From assembly GCA_035689185.1 (NCBI GenBank), contig DASSLY010000065.1, positions 1 to 22,448 of the forward strand: a stretch of DNA of 22,448 nucleotides. The letters run 5' to 3'. The position numbers and the translations under genes are program-made. Shown here piece by piece: positions 1 through 7,122 of the stretch (the stretch's first letter is position 1; every line of letters starts with the position of its first letter). Source of the stretch: DASSLY01 sp035689185 (lineage in GTDB: Bacteria > Actinomycetota > Actinomycetes > Actinomycetales > Dermatophilaceae). Under the pieces are notes generated by a model, which did not search any database, was not told where the DNA came from, and saw only the letters and a list, made by a program, of their open reading frames with translations.

Positions 1-98
1 TGTTCTACAATCGGGTCCGGCTCCATTCCAGCCTCGGCTACAGAACCCCCGAAGAAGTCGCCACCGAGTACCGTCAAAACCCTGCACTTGCCGCATAG
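1..98 (+). CDS. IS3-family transposase (OrfB), C-terminal end only
   Basis: The reading frame is open from the window edge (first full codon at base 3) to a TAG at 96-98. The last 31 residues read FYNRVRLHSSLGYRTPEEV followed by a short tail. The N-x-R-x-H-S-S-L-G-Y-x-T-P-x-E block is the hallmark C-terminus of the DDE integrase (OrfB) of IS3-family insertion sequences, which cuts and joins transposon ends. The rest of the gene lies outside the window, so intactness cannot be judged. The right end of the element should lie just after the stop, probably before about base 122, because a different transposase remnant begins there. I could not define the terminal inverted repeat because the left end is absent. 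Confidence 0.85.
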   Translation, partial: FYNRVRLHSSLGYRTPEEVATEYRQNPALAA

Positions 99-122
99 AA
101 CAACTCGAAGTCGCTGTCCGTT

Positions 123-341
123 GAGAGCCAACCAGCCCACATCGTGTTCGCCGCGCTGGCGGTATCCCGCGAGGTCCAGGCCCGCACCGGGCTCACGGTC
201 CGCAGCGTCGTCCGCCAGCTGCGACCCCTGCGCTCAGCAACCCTGGCCATCAACGGCACCACCCAGACCTTCACCCCCGCAATCCCCCACGACCAGCAGG
301 CGATCCTCAACGCCCTCCACCGGCCAAGATTCACGCACTAA
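123..341 (+). pseudogene. C-terminal remnant of a DDE transposase (IS1634-like)
   Basis: An open frame from about 123 to the TAA at 339-341 encodes about 72 residues beginning ESQPAHIVFAALAVSREVQ. The stretch H-x-x-I-V-F-A-A-L-A-V-S-R resembles the C-terminal end of IS1634-type DDE transposases, where it follows the last catalytic Glu region (family recalled, not searched). A GTG at 144 could open the frame but has no Shine-Dalgarno sequence, and only the last sixth or so of a normal 450-550 residue transposase is present. Catalytic residues are missing, so it is a dead fragment. It lies directly behind the end of the IS3 gene, which suggests that the IS3 element inserted into, or recombined with, the older element. 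Confidence 0.6.
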
Positions 342-515
342 GAGATTGAGCCAACTCAGGTCCAATCACGGACCTAGGCCGACTGCCACGAACTGGACAT
401 GGTGAGACAGCTCACGGAATTCGTGTCCGTGATCTCGTCGGCAGGCCCGCTCGGCCGACGGCGCCTCGGATCGCTATTTCAGGTATCTCCCATCGAGGTT
501 TCCGAAGCCTGCGGA

Positions 516-1115
516 TTACAGCCGGGCGAGCAGATGGAACAGAGTGGGACCGTCGTCGACGACCTTGGTGAACTGGTCACCATGGTTGTCCCGGATCACC
601 ACACCTTCGAACGCAGAGGACGGTGAGCCGGGCAAGGCGCAGTGCACCGCCAGGGTACCGGCCGCAACCTGACGGGAGTTGGCGTAGGCCGCGAACCGCA
701 TCGTCAGCACGCCGGAGCGCGTGTCTCGTTTGTCCCCGATCCCATCCCTGATCGGAACGCCGGCGAAGCTGCCCGCCAACGGGGCGAACGAGATGAAGCC
801 GGTGATCGTGTAAAAGCCCCGGGAGACGACCCGACCGTCGTGCCGCAGGACAAACGTTCCACCGCCAGCCGCGGTCCCCACCCCGAGGTCAGCCTGGCCG
901 CTGCCGGTTACCGCCAGCGTCAGGTGCCGCGCAGTGTCACGGGCGCTCGCCTGCCCGCCCGCCAAGATGGTGGTCGGGGTAGGGCTGATCTGGACTATGT
1001 CCCAGCGAAGGAGTTGGCTGCCGGAGGCAGCGCCGGCGTTGGTGGGGCTGCCGAGTCCGAGTGACGCCGCGGCCAGGAAGGTAAAAACTGCGAAAAGACG
1101 CAGGAGCCTTGTCAT
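516..1115 (-). CDS. Secreted protein of unknown function
   Basis: The gene encodes 199 residues. ATG at 1115 is chosen because GGAGG lies five bases upstream on the minus strand; a TTG four codons earlier overlaps that Shine-Dalgarno. Residues 1-30 form a typical Sec signal peptide (MTRLLRLF, a hydrophobic Ala/Leu core, then an Ala-rich cleavage region near GAASGS), so the mature protein of about 168 residues is exported. The mature part is rich in Gly, Thr and Val with alternating hydrophobic residues (GTFVLRHDG, GFYTITGFISF, GVLTMRFAAY), which suggests an all-beta fold. It has one Cys (VHCALPG) and no transmembrane anchor. It resembles actinobacterial hypothetical secreted proteins, but I cannot assign a family. 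It stands alone beside transposase remnants, with no operon partner. Confidence 0.8.
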   Translation of the reverse strand: MTRLLRLFAVFTFLAAASLGLGSPTNAGAASGSQLLRWDIVQISPTPTTILAGGQASARDTARHLTLAVTGSGQADLGVGTAAGGGTFVLRHDGRVVSRGFYTITGFISFAPLAGSFAGVPIRDGIGDKRDTRSGVLTMRFAAYANSRQVAAGTLAVHCALPGSPSSAFEGVVIRDNHGDQFTKVVDDGPTLFHLLARL

Positions 1116-2196
1116 GATTGCCTCCAAAGGAAAATAGAGCGCTCAGGTGGATCTGCAGCGCCGCAGGCCAGGGACCTCGCGCGTGCTGCTAAACCCAGGG
1201 GGGTCGGGGGCTCGCTGGCACCCCGCACCTGGCGACCAACGGGCGGTACTTGCCGAGCGGCGCAAGTCCGGCCCATCCCGATCACCTCGATCGATTGCCA
1301 CCGAGGACTCGCAAGCCGATCGATGGCGCAGCGCCAGGCGTACCACACAGGCCCCCGGCGGTCAATGGGGGGGCGGGGGGAAACGCTCGAGGGCATCCAC
1401 AAGACCGAGCGTGTTGCAATTGGGGCCAGCCAGCAGGGCCCCCAGTTCGTGACCACGACGTACGGGCCGTGCCCGCGGCCACCTGCTTGCGGAACCGGAG
1501 CACGCACCCAGCACTGGAGCGGCACGCCGGGAACAGGCAGCCGCTCTGGTCGTGGGCGGCCTGCACGCCGGCATCGACGGGCTCGCCGGCCGACCCCTGG
1601 TCAACCGCCGAGAAGGGCCGGCGCGAAGCGCCTGGGTGGTCCGGCAGCGTGGCGAACACGATCCGGCACGACGGTTCCGCCGTAGGTGAAGGGCACGACG
1701 CTGCACCGATCGATCCCCAAGGACCCCCCGGGTGGATCACATCGAATGCCGGGGACCCACCTGCCGGGGCGTCACCAGGAAGCGCGGCCCCACGAAGAGC
1801 TGGCCGGTACCGCGGTCTGGACTTGGCGCCATACAGATCTCGCCAAGGGCGACACGCGCCGTCATGCCGTTCCTCGCCTGGACTGCGGGGCTGTGCGGAG
1901 TGACGGCAGCGTGTGCGCGGCCAGTGCTCACGCGCGGGCACGTTCGCGGCCAGGTGGGTGACCTCGCCGTCGATCTGGACCGGTGGGGGCGTTAGCGTGG
2001 TGAGCTCGTATGCGGCGACGCCGGGTTGGGCGCCGAGCCCTGCCGCGGCGACCTTGACGCCCGGGGCCGGTCGAGGTCCCGGCGTTGGGCGTCCGCCGTG
2101 TCAGCCGGACCTCGATGGCTGGTGCTTCTTCGGGCATGAGAGCAAGTGGACGGCCCATCCGCGAGGGGCCTCGGTTCCGAACAGGCAACGGGTGAG
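1116..2196. other. About 1.1 kb without an intact gene; possibly decayed coding DNA
   Basis: No frame here combines a start, a Shine-Dalgarno and family-like protein sequence over a useful length. Several overlapping frames of 60-220 codons exist on both strands, as expected by chance in GC-rich DNA. Minus-strand patches look somewhat protein-like in different frames in succession: about 2050-1945 (AAYELTTLTPPPVQIDGEVT), 1930-1740 (VALGEICMAPSPDRGTGQ) and 1525-1390 (HGPYVVVTNWG). This is what a frameshifted old gene would look like, but I recognise no family and the reading is speculative. No tRNA or clear repeat is visible. Confidence 0.35.
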
Positions 2197-2211
2197 GTGT
2201 CGGAACGACAC
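2197..2211. promoter_or_regulatory. Inverted repeat upstream of the CHRD-like gene
   Basis: GTGTCG-GAA-CGACAC is a perfect 6-base inverted repeat with a three-base centre. It ends 32 bases before the ATG at 2244, and a third copy of the half-site CGACAC lies at 2223-2228. It could be a regulator-binding site or a small leader hairpin. No promoter hexamers are clear around it, so function is inferred only from position and symmetry. Confidence 0.3.
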
Positions 2212-2243
2212 AGCGGCCGCCCCGACACGTTGGAGGATCAGAG

Positions 2244-2888
2244 ATGCGCAGGAAGTACCAGGTTCTGATGGTTGCCCCAGTGGCGATGCTGCTCCCGGCC
2301 GGCGTCGCCGTCGCCAGCGCGGGTCATTTCGAGGCGAATCTGCGCCCCGTTCCGCACCGTGCCGTGGCTGACGGCGGCTCGAACGTGACCGGCAAGGCGT
2401 CGCTGCGCCTCGAGGGTCGCAACCTTCGGGTCGACCTCACGGCGAGGGGACTGACGCCCAGCCAACCACACGCGATGCACATCCACGGAGTCCTCCAGGC
2501 TCACAACGAGTGCCCCACCATCGCCGCCGACGTCAACACCGGTGACCCGATCGACCCTGCGACCTTCGTCCAGGGCACCCCCGATGGCCTCATCTCCCTC
2601 GGCGAGGGCGCGCCCTTCTACGGGCCGGTCGACGTCTCGCTGACCAAGACGGGTGACACCAGCCCGTCCAGCGGGCTCAGCCTCGAGCGCTTCGTCGTGG
2701 CCGACGACTCCGGTCGCATCGAGTACCACCGCAGCATCACCATCCCCAAGGACGTCGCGAAGGACCTGTCCAACCTGCACATCGTCGTCCACGGCACCGA
2801 CCTGCCCTCCGACGCGGACCACAGCTCCCTGAGCAGCCTGTTCGAGGCCACCCTTCCGGTCGCCTGCGGAGAGATCTCCCAGGACTAA
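2244..2888 (+). CDS. Secreted CHRD-like / superoxide-dismutase-like protein
   Basis: The gene encodes 214 residues. ATG 2244 follows GGAGG at 2232-2236 with a seven-base spacer. Residues 1-27 are a signal peptide (MRRKYQ, then a hydrophobic stretch ending AVASAG), so the protein is exported. The motif HAMHIHG near residues 76-82, followed by a Cys in HNECPT and later HIVVHGTD, matches the histidine-bearing beta-strands of CHRD-domain and Cu/Zn-SOD-like secreted proteins of Actinobacteria. Two Cys (in NECPT and near the C-terminus, PVACGE) could pair as a disulfide. Whether it binds a metal or has any enzymatic activity is unknown. It stands immediately upstream of a truncated isomerase in the same frame (stop at 2886), which marks a recombination junction rather than an operon. 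Confidence 0.75.
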   Translation: MRRKYQVLMVAPVAMLLPAGVAVASAGHFEANLRPVPHRAVADGGSNVTGKASLRLEGRNLRVDLTARGLTPSQPHAMHIHGVLQAHNECPTIAADVNTGDPIDPATFVQGTPDGLISLGEGAPFYGPVDVSLTKTGDTSPSSGLSLERFVVADDSGRIEYHRSITIPKDVAKDLSNLHIVVHGTDLPSDADHSSLSSLFEATLPVACGEISQD

Positions 2889-2915
2889 CAAGTCTCCGGC
2901 GCTGAGCCCGGCCCA

Positions 2916-3506
2916 GTGCACCGCACCGAGCCGGGCCACCGCACGCTGTGGCAGCACTCGATGGACGGCGTCGCCGAGCTCGCGCAGCAGAACGCCGACC
3001 TGAGGTTCGTCATCGAGTACAAGCCGCGGGAGCCGCGGGTACGAATGAGCTACAGCTCGGTCGCACGAACTCTGTTGGCGTTGGAGAAGATCGACCTGCC
3101 GAACATCGGGGTGCTGCTGGACTTCGGCCACGCTCTGTATGGCGGTGAGTCACCGGCCGACTCGGCGCAGCTGGCCATCGACTACGGGCGGCTGTTCGGG
3201 ATGGACGTCAACGACAACCTGCGGTCCTGGGACGACGACCTCGTCGCGGGCACGGTCCACCCCATCGAGCTGTTCGAGTTCTTCCACGTGCTGCGCAAGA
3301 ACCACTGGGAAGGGGTCTGGCAGCTGGACCAGTTCCCGTTCCGTGAGGACAGCGTCCAGGCCGCCAAGGACGCCATCGCGTTCCTCAAGCGGATCGACCG
3401 GGGGCTGGACCGGCTTGACACCGAGGCGCTCGCCGAGGCGCAGTCCCGGCACGACGCGCTGGGCGCCCTGCGGTTGGCCCAGGCCGCGCTGTTCGGGGAA
3501 GTCTGA
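2916..3506 (+). pseudogene. 5'-truncated TIM-barrel sugar isomerase/epimerase
   Basis: The frame opens with a weak GTG at 2916, without a Shine-Dalgarno, and gives 196 residues. From about residue 11 it reads as the C-terminal half of a xylose-isomerase-like (AP endonuclease 2 superfamily) sugar isomerase of about 330-390 residues. Such enzymes interconvert aldoses and ketoses with a divalent metal. Metal or substrate residues are still visible: E34 and K36 in FVIEYKPREPR, D69 and H72 in LLDFGHAL, D97 in GMDVNDN and D138 in WQLDQF. The first half of the barrel, including the N-terminal strands and one or more active-site residues, is missing. Residues 1-10 look like fused non-homologous sequence after the preceding gene's stop. 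A working enzyme is unlikely. The next gene starts two bases after its stop, so the original operon order is preserved. Confidence 0.75.
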
Positions 3507-3508
3507 AC

Positions 3509-5197
3509 GTGGTGACCACACATACCCCGCGGGACAGCACCTACAGCATCCCAGCTGCCCAATGGCAGGAGGTCGAGCTGACCTTCACCGGCCCAGCCGC
3601 CGACAACCCCTACACCGAAATCACCGCCTCAGTCGACTTCACCCACGACGACGGCCGGGTCATCCGCCGGCCGGTGTTCTGGGACGGCGGGACGACCTAC
3701 CGGGTCCGATTCGCCTCCCCGGCTAACTCGGGAACCTGGACCTGGACGCTGACCGCATCCACCTCGGAGTCCACGTTGGACTTCACTCCGACCACCGGCC
3801 AGCTGATGGCGGCGGCCGCCGCGGCCGAGGACCCACACCCGGCGAGACGCCACGGGTTCACTTCGGTCGCACCGGGGGCGCGAACAGCAGTCCACGCCGA
3901 CGGGTACCCCGCCCTGACCGTGGCCGACACCGCGTGGGGGTTGCCGTGGCGGGCGACCGTGGAACAGGTCCAGATCTACGCCGACGACCGCGCCGGCAAG
4001 GGCTTCAACACGGTGTTCTTGATGGCGATCATGCCCGACCGTGGCACTCGCGGGCCCCGCGGCCGTGACCTCGACCAGGGTTTCGAGGTGGCCTTCGAGG
4101 ACCTGCCCAGCGGCCGGCTCACCCAGATAAGCGTGGAGTACTTCCAGTACTTCGACATGATCATCGACACCCTCCTTGACCACGGCCTAACACCGGCCTA
4201 CCAGCCGGTGTTCGACGGCTTCGGCTGGAAAGGCCAATCCCCGCTCGGGCCTGACGTGCTGCCCGACGATTTCGCCCGCTTCTGCCGCTACCTAGTGGCC
4301 CGATATGGCGCCCGCCCGGCCATGTGGTTCGTCTGCGGTGACGGCTCCGGTGAGGCACCCGCAGTGGCCGTCGGCGGGGCGGAAATCGAGGAGTGGGACG
4401 CCTACCGGCAACCGACCGGCATCCACTACCGGCCCCACGCACGGAACAAGGCCCACCAGGGCGCGGCATGGCTGGATGTCCAGTCCTGCCAGACCGGCCA
4501 CGACGGCGACCACGCACCCGACCGCTTGGCCACCATGTGGTGCGAACGACCGGTCAAGGCGATCATGAACGGCGAGCCGACCTATGAGAACTCGGGTCGT
4601 CTCGGCAAGGCCAGTGGCTGGTGGCAGGGCAACGAGGCCTGGATCAACATCTGCGCCGGCGCCACGTTCGGGATCGGCTATGGCGCCGGCAGCCTCTGGC
4701 AGTGGCGGACCCATGCCGAGGAGACCGGCCACGAGCCGTTCTACCTCGCACCCGGCGCCGGGTGGCGAGACGCCCTCCATTTCGAAGGCAGCACCTACGT
4801 CGGCATGGTCGGCCAGATCCTGGACGGCATCGACCTCAGCGAGGCCGAACCCTGCTGGGACGTATGCCAACGCACCCGGGGCCTGATCGTCCCCGGTCGC
4901 CTGTTCATCTGCTACGCCGAGAACGGCGGCAGGTGGGGCTTCCTCGACGCCGACGGACGCATCCCGGAAACCTACTGGATCATCGACCCCCGGACCGGGA
5001 CAGTGGTCGACCACGGCACCCGGCCCCACAACCTAGGGTTCATCGCCTGGCCGGACGGCGAACCCGCGGTGCTGATCTGCGCGGACACCACTCCCCCCAT
5101 CGCCACCCGCCGGGTTGCCCTGCGCTCCGACCTCGGGGACGCCGCCGGCGCCACGGGGCTACCGCGACCCGTCGAAGCGCCCCGGCCCGCGTTGTAA
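3509..5197 (+). CDS. Apiosidase-like glycoside hydrolase (DUF5060 + DUF4038)
   Basis: The gene encodes 562 residues and starts at GTG 3509, two bases after the isomerase stop, with GGGGAAG upstream. Residues 10-100 form a beta-sandwich of DUF5060 type (VELTFTGP, RPVFWDGG, SGTWTWTLT). Residues 115-450 form a DUF4038 / apiosidase-like TIM barrel (TVADTAWGLPW at 137-147, GFNTVFLMAIMPDRG, VCGDGSGE, MNGEPTYEN at 353-361). D278 and E356 are candidate catalytic acids by analogy with GH140 apiosidases, from memory of the family. There is no signal peptide, so the enzyme is predicted cytosolic and would act on imported glycosides. It is part of a catabolic fragment with the isomerase and the nucleoside hydrolase; the true substrate cannot be read from the sequence. 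Confidence 0.82.
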   Translation: MVTTHTPRDSTYSIPAAQWQEVELTFTGPAADNPYTEITASVDFTHDDGRVIRRPVFWDGGTTYRVRFASPANSGTWTWTLTASTSESTLDFTPTTGQLMAAAAAAEDPHPARRHGFTSVAPGARTAVHADGYPALTVADTAWGLPWRATVEQVQIYADDRAGKGFNTVFLMAIMPDRGTRGPRGRDLDQGFEVAFEDLPSGRLTQISVEYFQYFDMIIDTLLDHGLTPAYQPVFDGFGWKGQSPLGPDVLPDDFARFCRYLVARYGARPAMWFVCGDGSGEAPAVAVGGAEIEEWDAYRQPTGIHYRPHARNKAHQGAAWLDVQSCQTGHDGDHAPDRLATMWCERPVKAIMNGEPTYENSGRLGKASGWWQGNEAWINICAGATFGIGYGAGSLWQWRTHAEETGHEPFYLAPGAGWRDALHFEGSTYVGMVGQILDGIDLSEAEPCWDVCQRTRGLIVPGRLFICYAENGGRWGFLDADGRIPETYWIIDPRTGTVVDHGTRPHNLGFIAWPDGEPAVLICADTTPPIATRRVALRSDLGDAAGATGLPRPVEAPRPAL

Positions 5198-5242
5198 CGC
5201 CCATCGCCAGCCGCCCACCAACCCACAAACCACCCGAGCGCC

Positions 5243-6208
5243 ATGCGACTGCCATCACGATTGCGCGTCATCAGCGACAACGACTACTCCGGCGACCCCG
5301 ACGGGCTGGTCCAGCTGGTCCATCATCTGCTCAGTCCCTCCGTCCAGCTCACCACCGTGATCGGGTCGCACTTGAGCCCGGGAGATCGGTTCGACGCTTC
5401 CTCCCAGACTGCAGACAACGCTGCCGCCGAAGCGCGAACAGTCCTGGGGCTCCTCGACATCGACGACGTGTCCGTCGTCGCCGGGTCGAACACCGCCATG
5501 CCTGACGCCACCACGCCGATCGACAATGACGCAGCACGAGCCATCATCGACGAGGCCATGCGCGACGACCCTCGCCCCCTCTACGCCTGCTTCGGCGCCG
5601 GGCTTACCTCGTTAGCCAGCGCGTGGCTGCTCGAGCCCCGCATCGCCAACCGGCTCACCGCCATCTGGATCGGTGGACCGGAGTACCCTCACGTGACGAC
5701 GACATCACCCGACCCGCTGCCCAGCGAGTACAACACCCGCATCGACATCCCCGCCGCGCAGGTCATATTCAACCAGTCTGATATCGCGCTGTGGCAGATC
5801 CCCCGCGACACCTACCGCCAGGTCATCGTCCCGTTCTCCGACATGGAAACGTGGCCGGCCACAGCTGGGAAGGTGGGAGCGCACCTCTATGACCGACTGG
5901 CCCAGGCCGCGGAGAACGACCTCCGGCAAGGCCACGCGGCGGGGGAGACCTACGTGTTGGGCGACAGCCCGCTCGTCACGTTCACCGCGCTGCAGACGAT
6001 GTTCCATCCCGACCCGGCGTCGTCGGGCAGCATGTGGCTGCCCTCCCCGCACCTGTTGCCAGACGGCAGCTACCGCAAGAACCAGGACGGGCAGCTGGCG
6101 GGCTGCCGCGACGACCGGCGCGTCCGGGTGTTCGGGGCCGTCGACACCTGGCTGACCATGACCGACCTGCACGGCAAGCTCCGCCGAGCTGCCGTTCCAG
6201 CGCCCTAG
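5243..6208 (+). CDS. Nucleoside hydrolase-like protein (IunH superfamily)
   Basis: The gene encodes 321 residues, with ATG at 5243, 45 bases after the hydrolase stop. The N-terminal SDNDYSGDPDGL (residues 11-22) is a variant of the calcium-binding DTDPGxDD motif of nucleoside hydrolases, which cleave the N-glycosidic bond of ribonucleosides or related sugar conjugates. Further family features are FGAGLTSLA (117-125), IGGPEYP (143-149), EYNTRID (162-168, the ExN....D substrate region) and GDSPL (240-244). The N-x-D-x-x-x-D-x-D spacing differs from classical IunH and resembles the divergent branch often annotated as DUF1593-like or glycan-linked nucleoside hydrolase. Its place behind a DUF4038 hydrolase suggests a sugar-derivative substrate rather than nucleoside salvage. 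No signal peptide is seen. Confidence 0.8.
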   Translation: MRLPSRLRVISDNDYSGDPDGLVQLVHHLLSPSVQLTTVIGSHLSPGDRFDASSQTADNAAAEARTVLGLLDIDDVSVVAGSNTAMPDATTPIDNDAARAIIDEAMRDDPRPLYACFGAGLTSLASAWLLEPRIANRLTAIWIGGPEYPHVTTTSPDPLPSEYNTRIDIPAAQVIFNQSDIALWQIPRDTYRQVIVPFSDMETWPATAGKVGAHLYDRLAQAAENDLRQGHAAGETYVLGDSPLVTFTALQTMFHPDPASSGSMWLPSPHLLPDGSYRKNQDGQLAGCRDDRRVRVFGAVDTWLTMTDLHGKLRRAAVPAP

Positions 6209-6215
6209 CGACCCT

Positions 6216-6234
6216 GTAGCACAAGTGTTACCCT
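6216..6234 (+). promoter_or_regulatory. Operator palindrome and -10 element of the toxin-antitoxin operon
   Basis: GTAGCAC-AA-GTGTTAC (6216-6231) is a 7-base inverted repeat with a single mismatch and a two-base centre. It overlaps TACCCT at 6229-6234, which fits a TANNNT -10 element. Six bases later comes the antitoxin ATG at 6241, with no Shine-Dalgarno in between, so the transcript may be leaderless. An operator over the -10 box is the expected place for autorepression by the antitoxin or toxin-antitoxin complex. Repressor binding is inferred, not shown. Confidence 0.55.
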
Positions 6235-6240
6235 GGCCTC

Positions 6241-6489
6241 ATGAGCACCGTTGGGCTCCGCCAGCTTCGTCAGGACGCCTCCGATCTGGTGCGTCGGGTC
6301 GAAGCGGGTGAGGAGATCACGATCACGGTCTCCGGTCGCCCGAGCGCACGGCTGGTTCCGGCCCGGCCGACGCAGTGGCGGTCCTGGACAGAGATCGGCG
6401 ACCTGTTCCGCGGTGCGGCGGACCCGCAGTGGGAGCGAGATCGGGACCTTCTCGACGCCGACGTCCGTGATCCCTGGGCTGCGCGGTGA
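6241..6489 (+). CDS. Type II antitoxin, Phd/YefM family
   Basis: The gene encodes 82 residues. The start MSTVGLRQLRQDASDLVRRVEAGEEITITVSGRP is the classic Phd/YefM N-terminal DNA-binding fold: a first strand, a helix with L-R-Q-D-x-S-x-L-V-x-R-V, then I-x-I-T-x-x-G-R-P. The acidic C-terminus (WERDRDLLDADVRDPWAAR, about residues 64-82) would wrap the PIN-domain toxin encoded next. The protein should neutralise the toxin and repress its own promoter. The ATG lies six bases after a TANNNT box and no ribosome-binding site is seen. The stop overlaps the toxin start by four bases (GTGA), so translation is probably coupled. Confidence 0.9.
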   Translation: MSTVGLRQLRQDASDLVRRVEAGEEITITVSGRPSARLVPARPTQWRSWTEIGDLFRGAADPQWERDRDLLDADVRDPWAAR

Positions 6490-6890
6490 CGGAACCGGTC
6501 AACCTGCCAGAGCGCGCCATCCTCGACACCAGCGTCGTCGTCGCGGAGAGAGTGGCGCCCATCCCTGGTGTGCTCGCGATCAGCGCCGTCACCCTCGCTG
6601 AGCTGCACTTCGGCGTCCTGGTGGCCAAGAACTCCCAGGTCCGCGCCGAGCGCCTGAGACGCCTGAGCGTCCTGCAGCAGCGCTTCGATGCACTGCCCGT
6701 CGACGAGGCCGTCGCGGTCAGCTATGGCCGGCTCGCGGCCGCAGTGGTTGAGGCCGGCCGTCAGCCCAGGCGTCGGGTCATGGACCTGCTGATTGCCGCT
6801 ACCGCTCATGTGCACAGTGCCCGGCTCTACACCCGCAACCCCGGGGACTTCGCCGGCTTGGACGACGTCATCGACGTCGTCGCCGTTTGA
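6486..6890 (+). CDS. vapC: VapC-type PIN-domain toxin (RNase)
   Basis: The gene encodes 134 residues and starts at GTG 6486 inside the antitoxin stop. It has the PIN-domain nuclease fold with the conserved acidic residues that bind magnesium: D14 in ILDTSVVV, E39 in VTLAELHFG, D100 in VMDLLIAATA and D121 in TRNPGDF. N118 sits at the usual Asn position. VapC toxins cleave tRNA or rRNA and arrest growth when the antitoxin is degraded; the target here is unknown. The length is normal and all key residues are intact, so the toxin should be active. The pair closes the sugar-catabolic fragment and may help to keep this region in the genome. Confidence 0.9.
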   Translation: MTEPVNLPERAILDTSVVVAERVAPIPGVLAISAVTLAELHFGVLVAKNSQVRAERLRRLSVLQQRFDALPVDEAVAVSYGRLAAAVVEAGRQPRRRVMDLLIAATAHVHSARLYTRNPGDFAGLDDVIDVVAV

Positions 6891-7122
6891 CACATGTCCT
6901 CCGTCGCCGCCGCATACCCGGCGGTATGACGCACACGCCGGCGTCGTCGACCCCGTCTGCGTCGCGCGCTGGAAGTGTCGGGGCTACTCGGTGACCGTGT
7001 CCACGGCGGCGCGGCGCCGGTCTTCGCCGACCCGGTAGTAGCCGCGGGTGACGCTCAGCTTGCGCCTGCTGGGCGCGGAGAACGCCCCGCCGGGGTGTAC
7101 CGCCTGGGGTGTTCGCTGGGGG

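Noticed and set aside
399..1064. Plus-strand frames opposite the left-edge secreted protein
   Set aside because: They have no ribosome-binding site and no recognisable protein, and the minus-strand gene with signal peptide and GGAGG explains the region.
6905..6935. CATAC/GTATG hairpin after the toxin gene as a terminator
   Set aside because: The stem is only five base pairs and no U-tract follows, so it is not convincing as a terminator.
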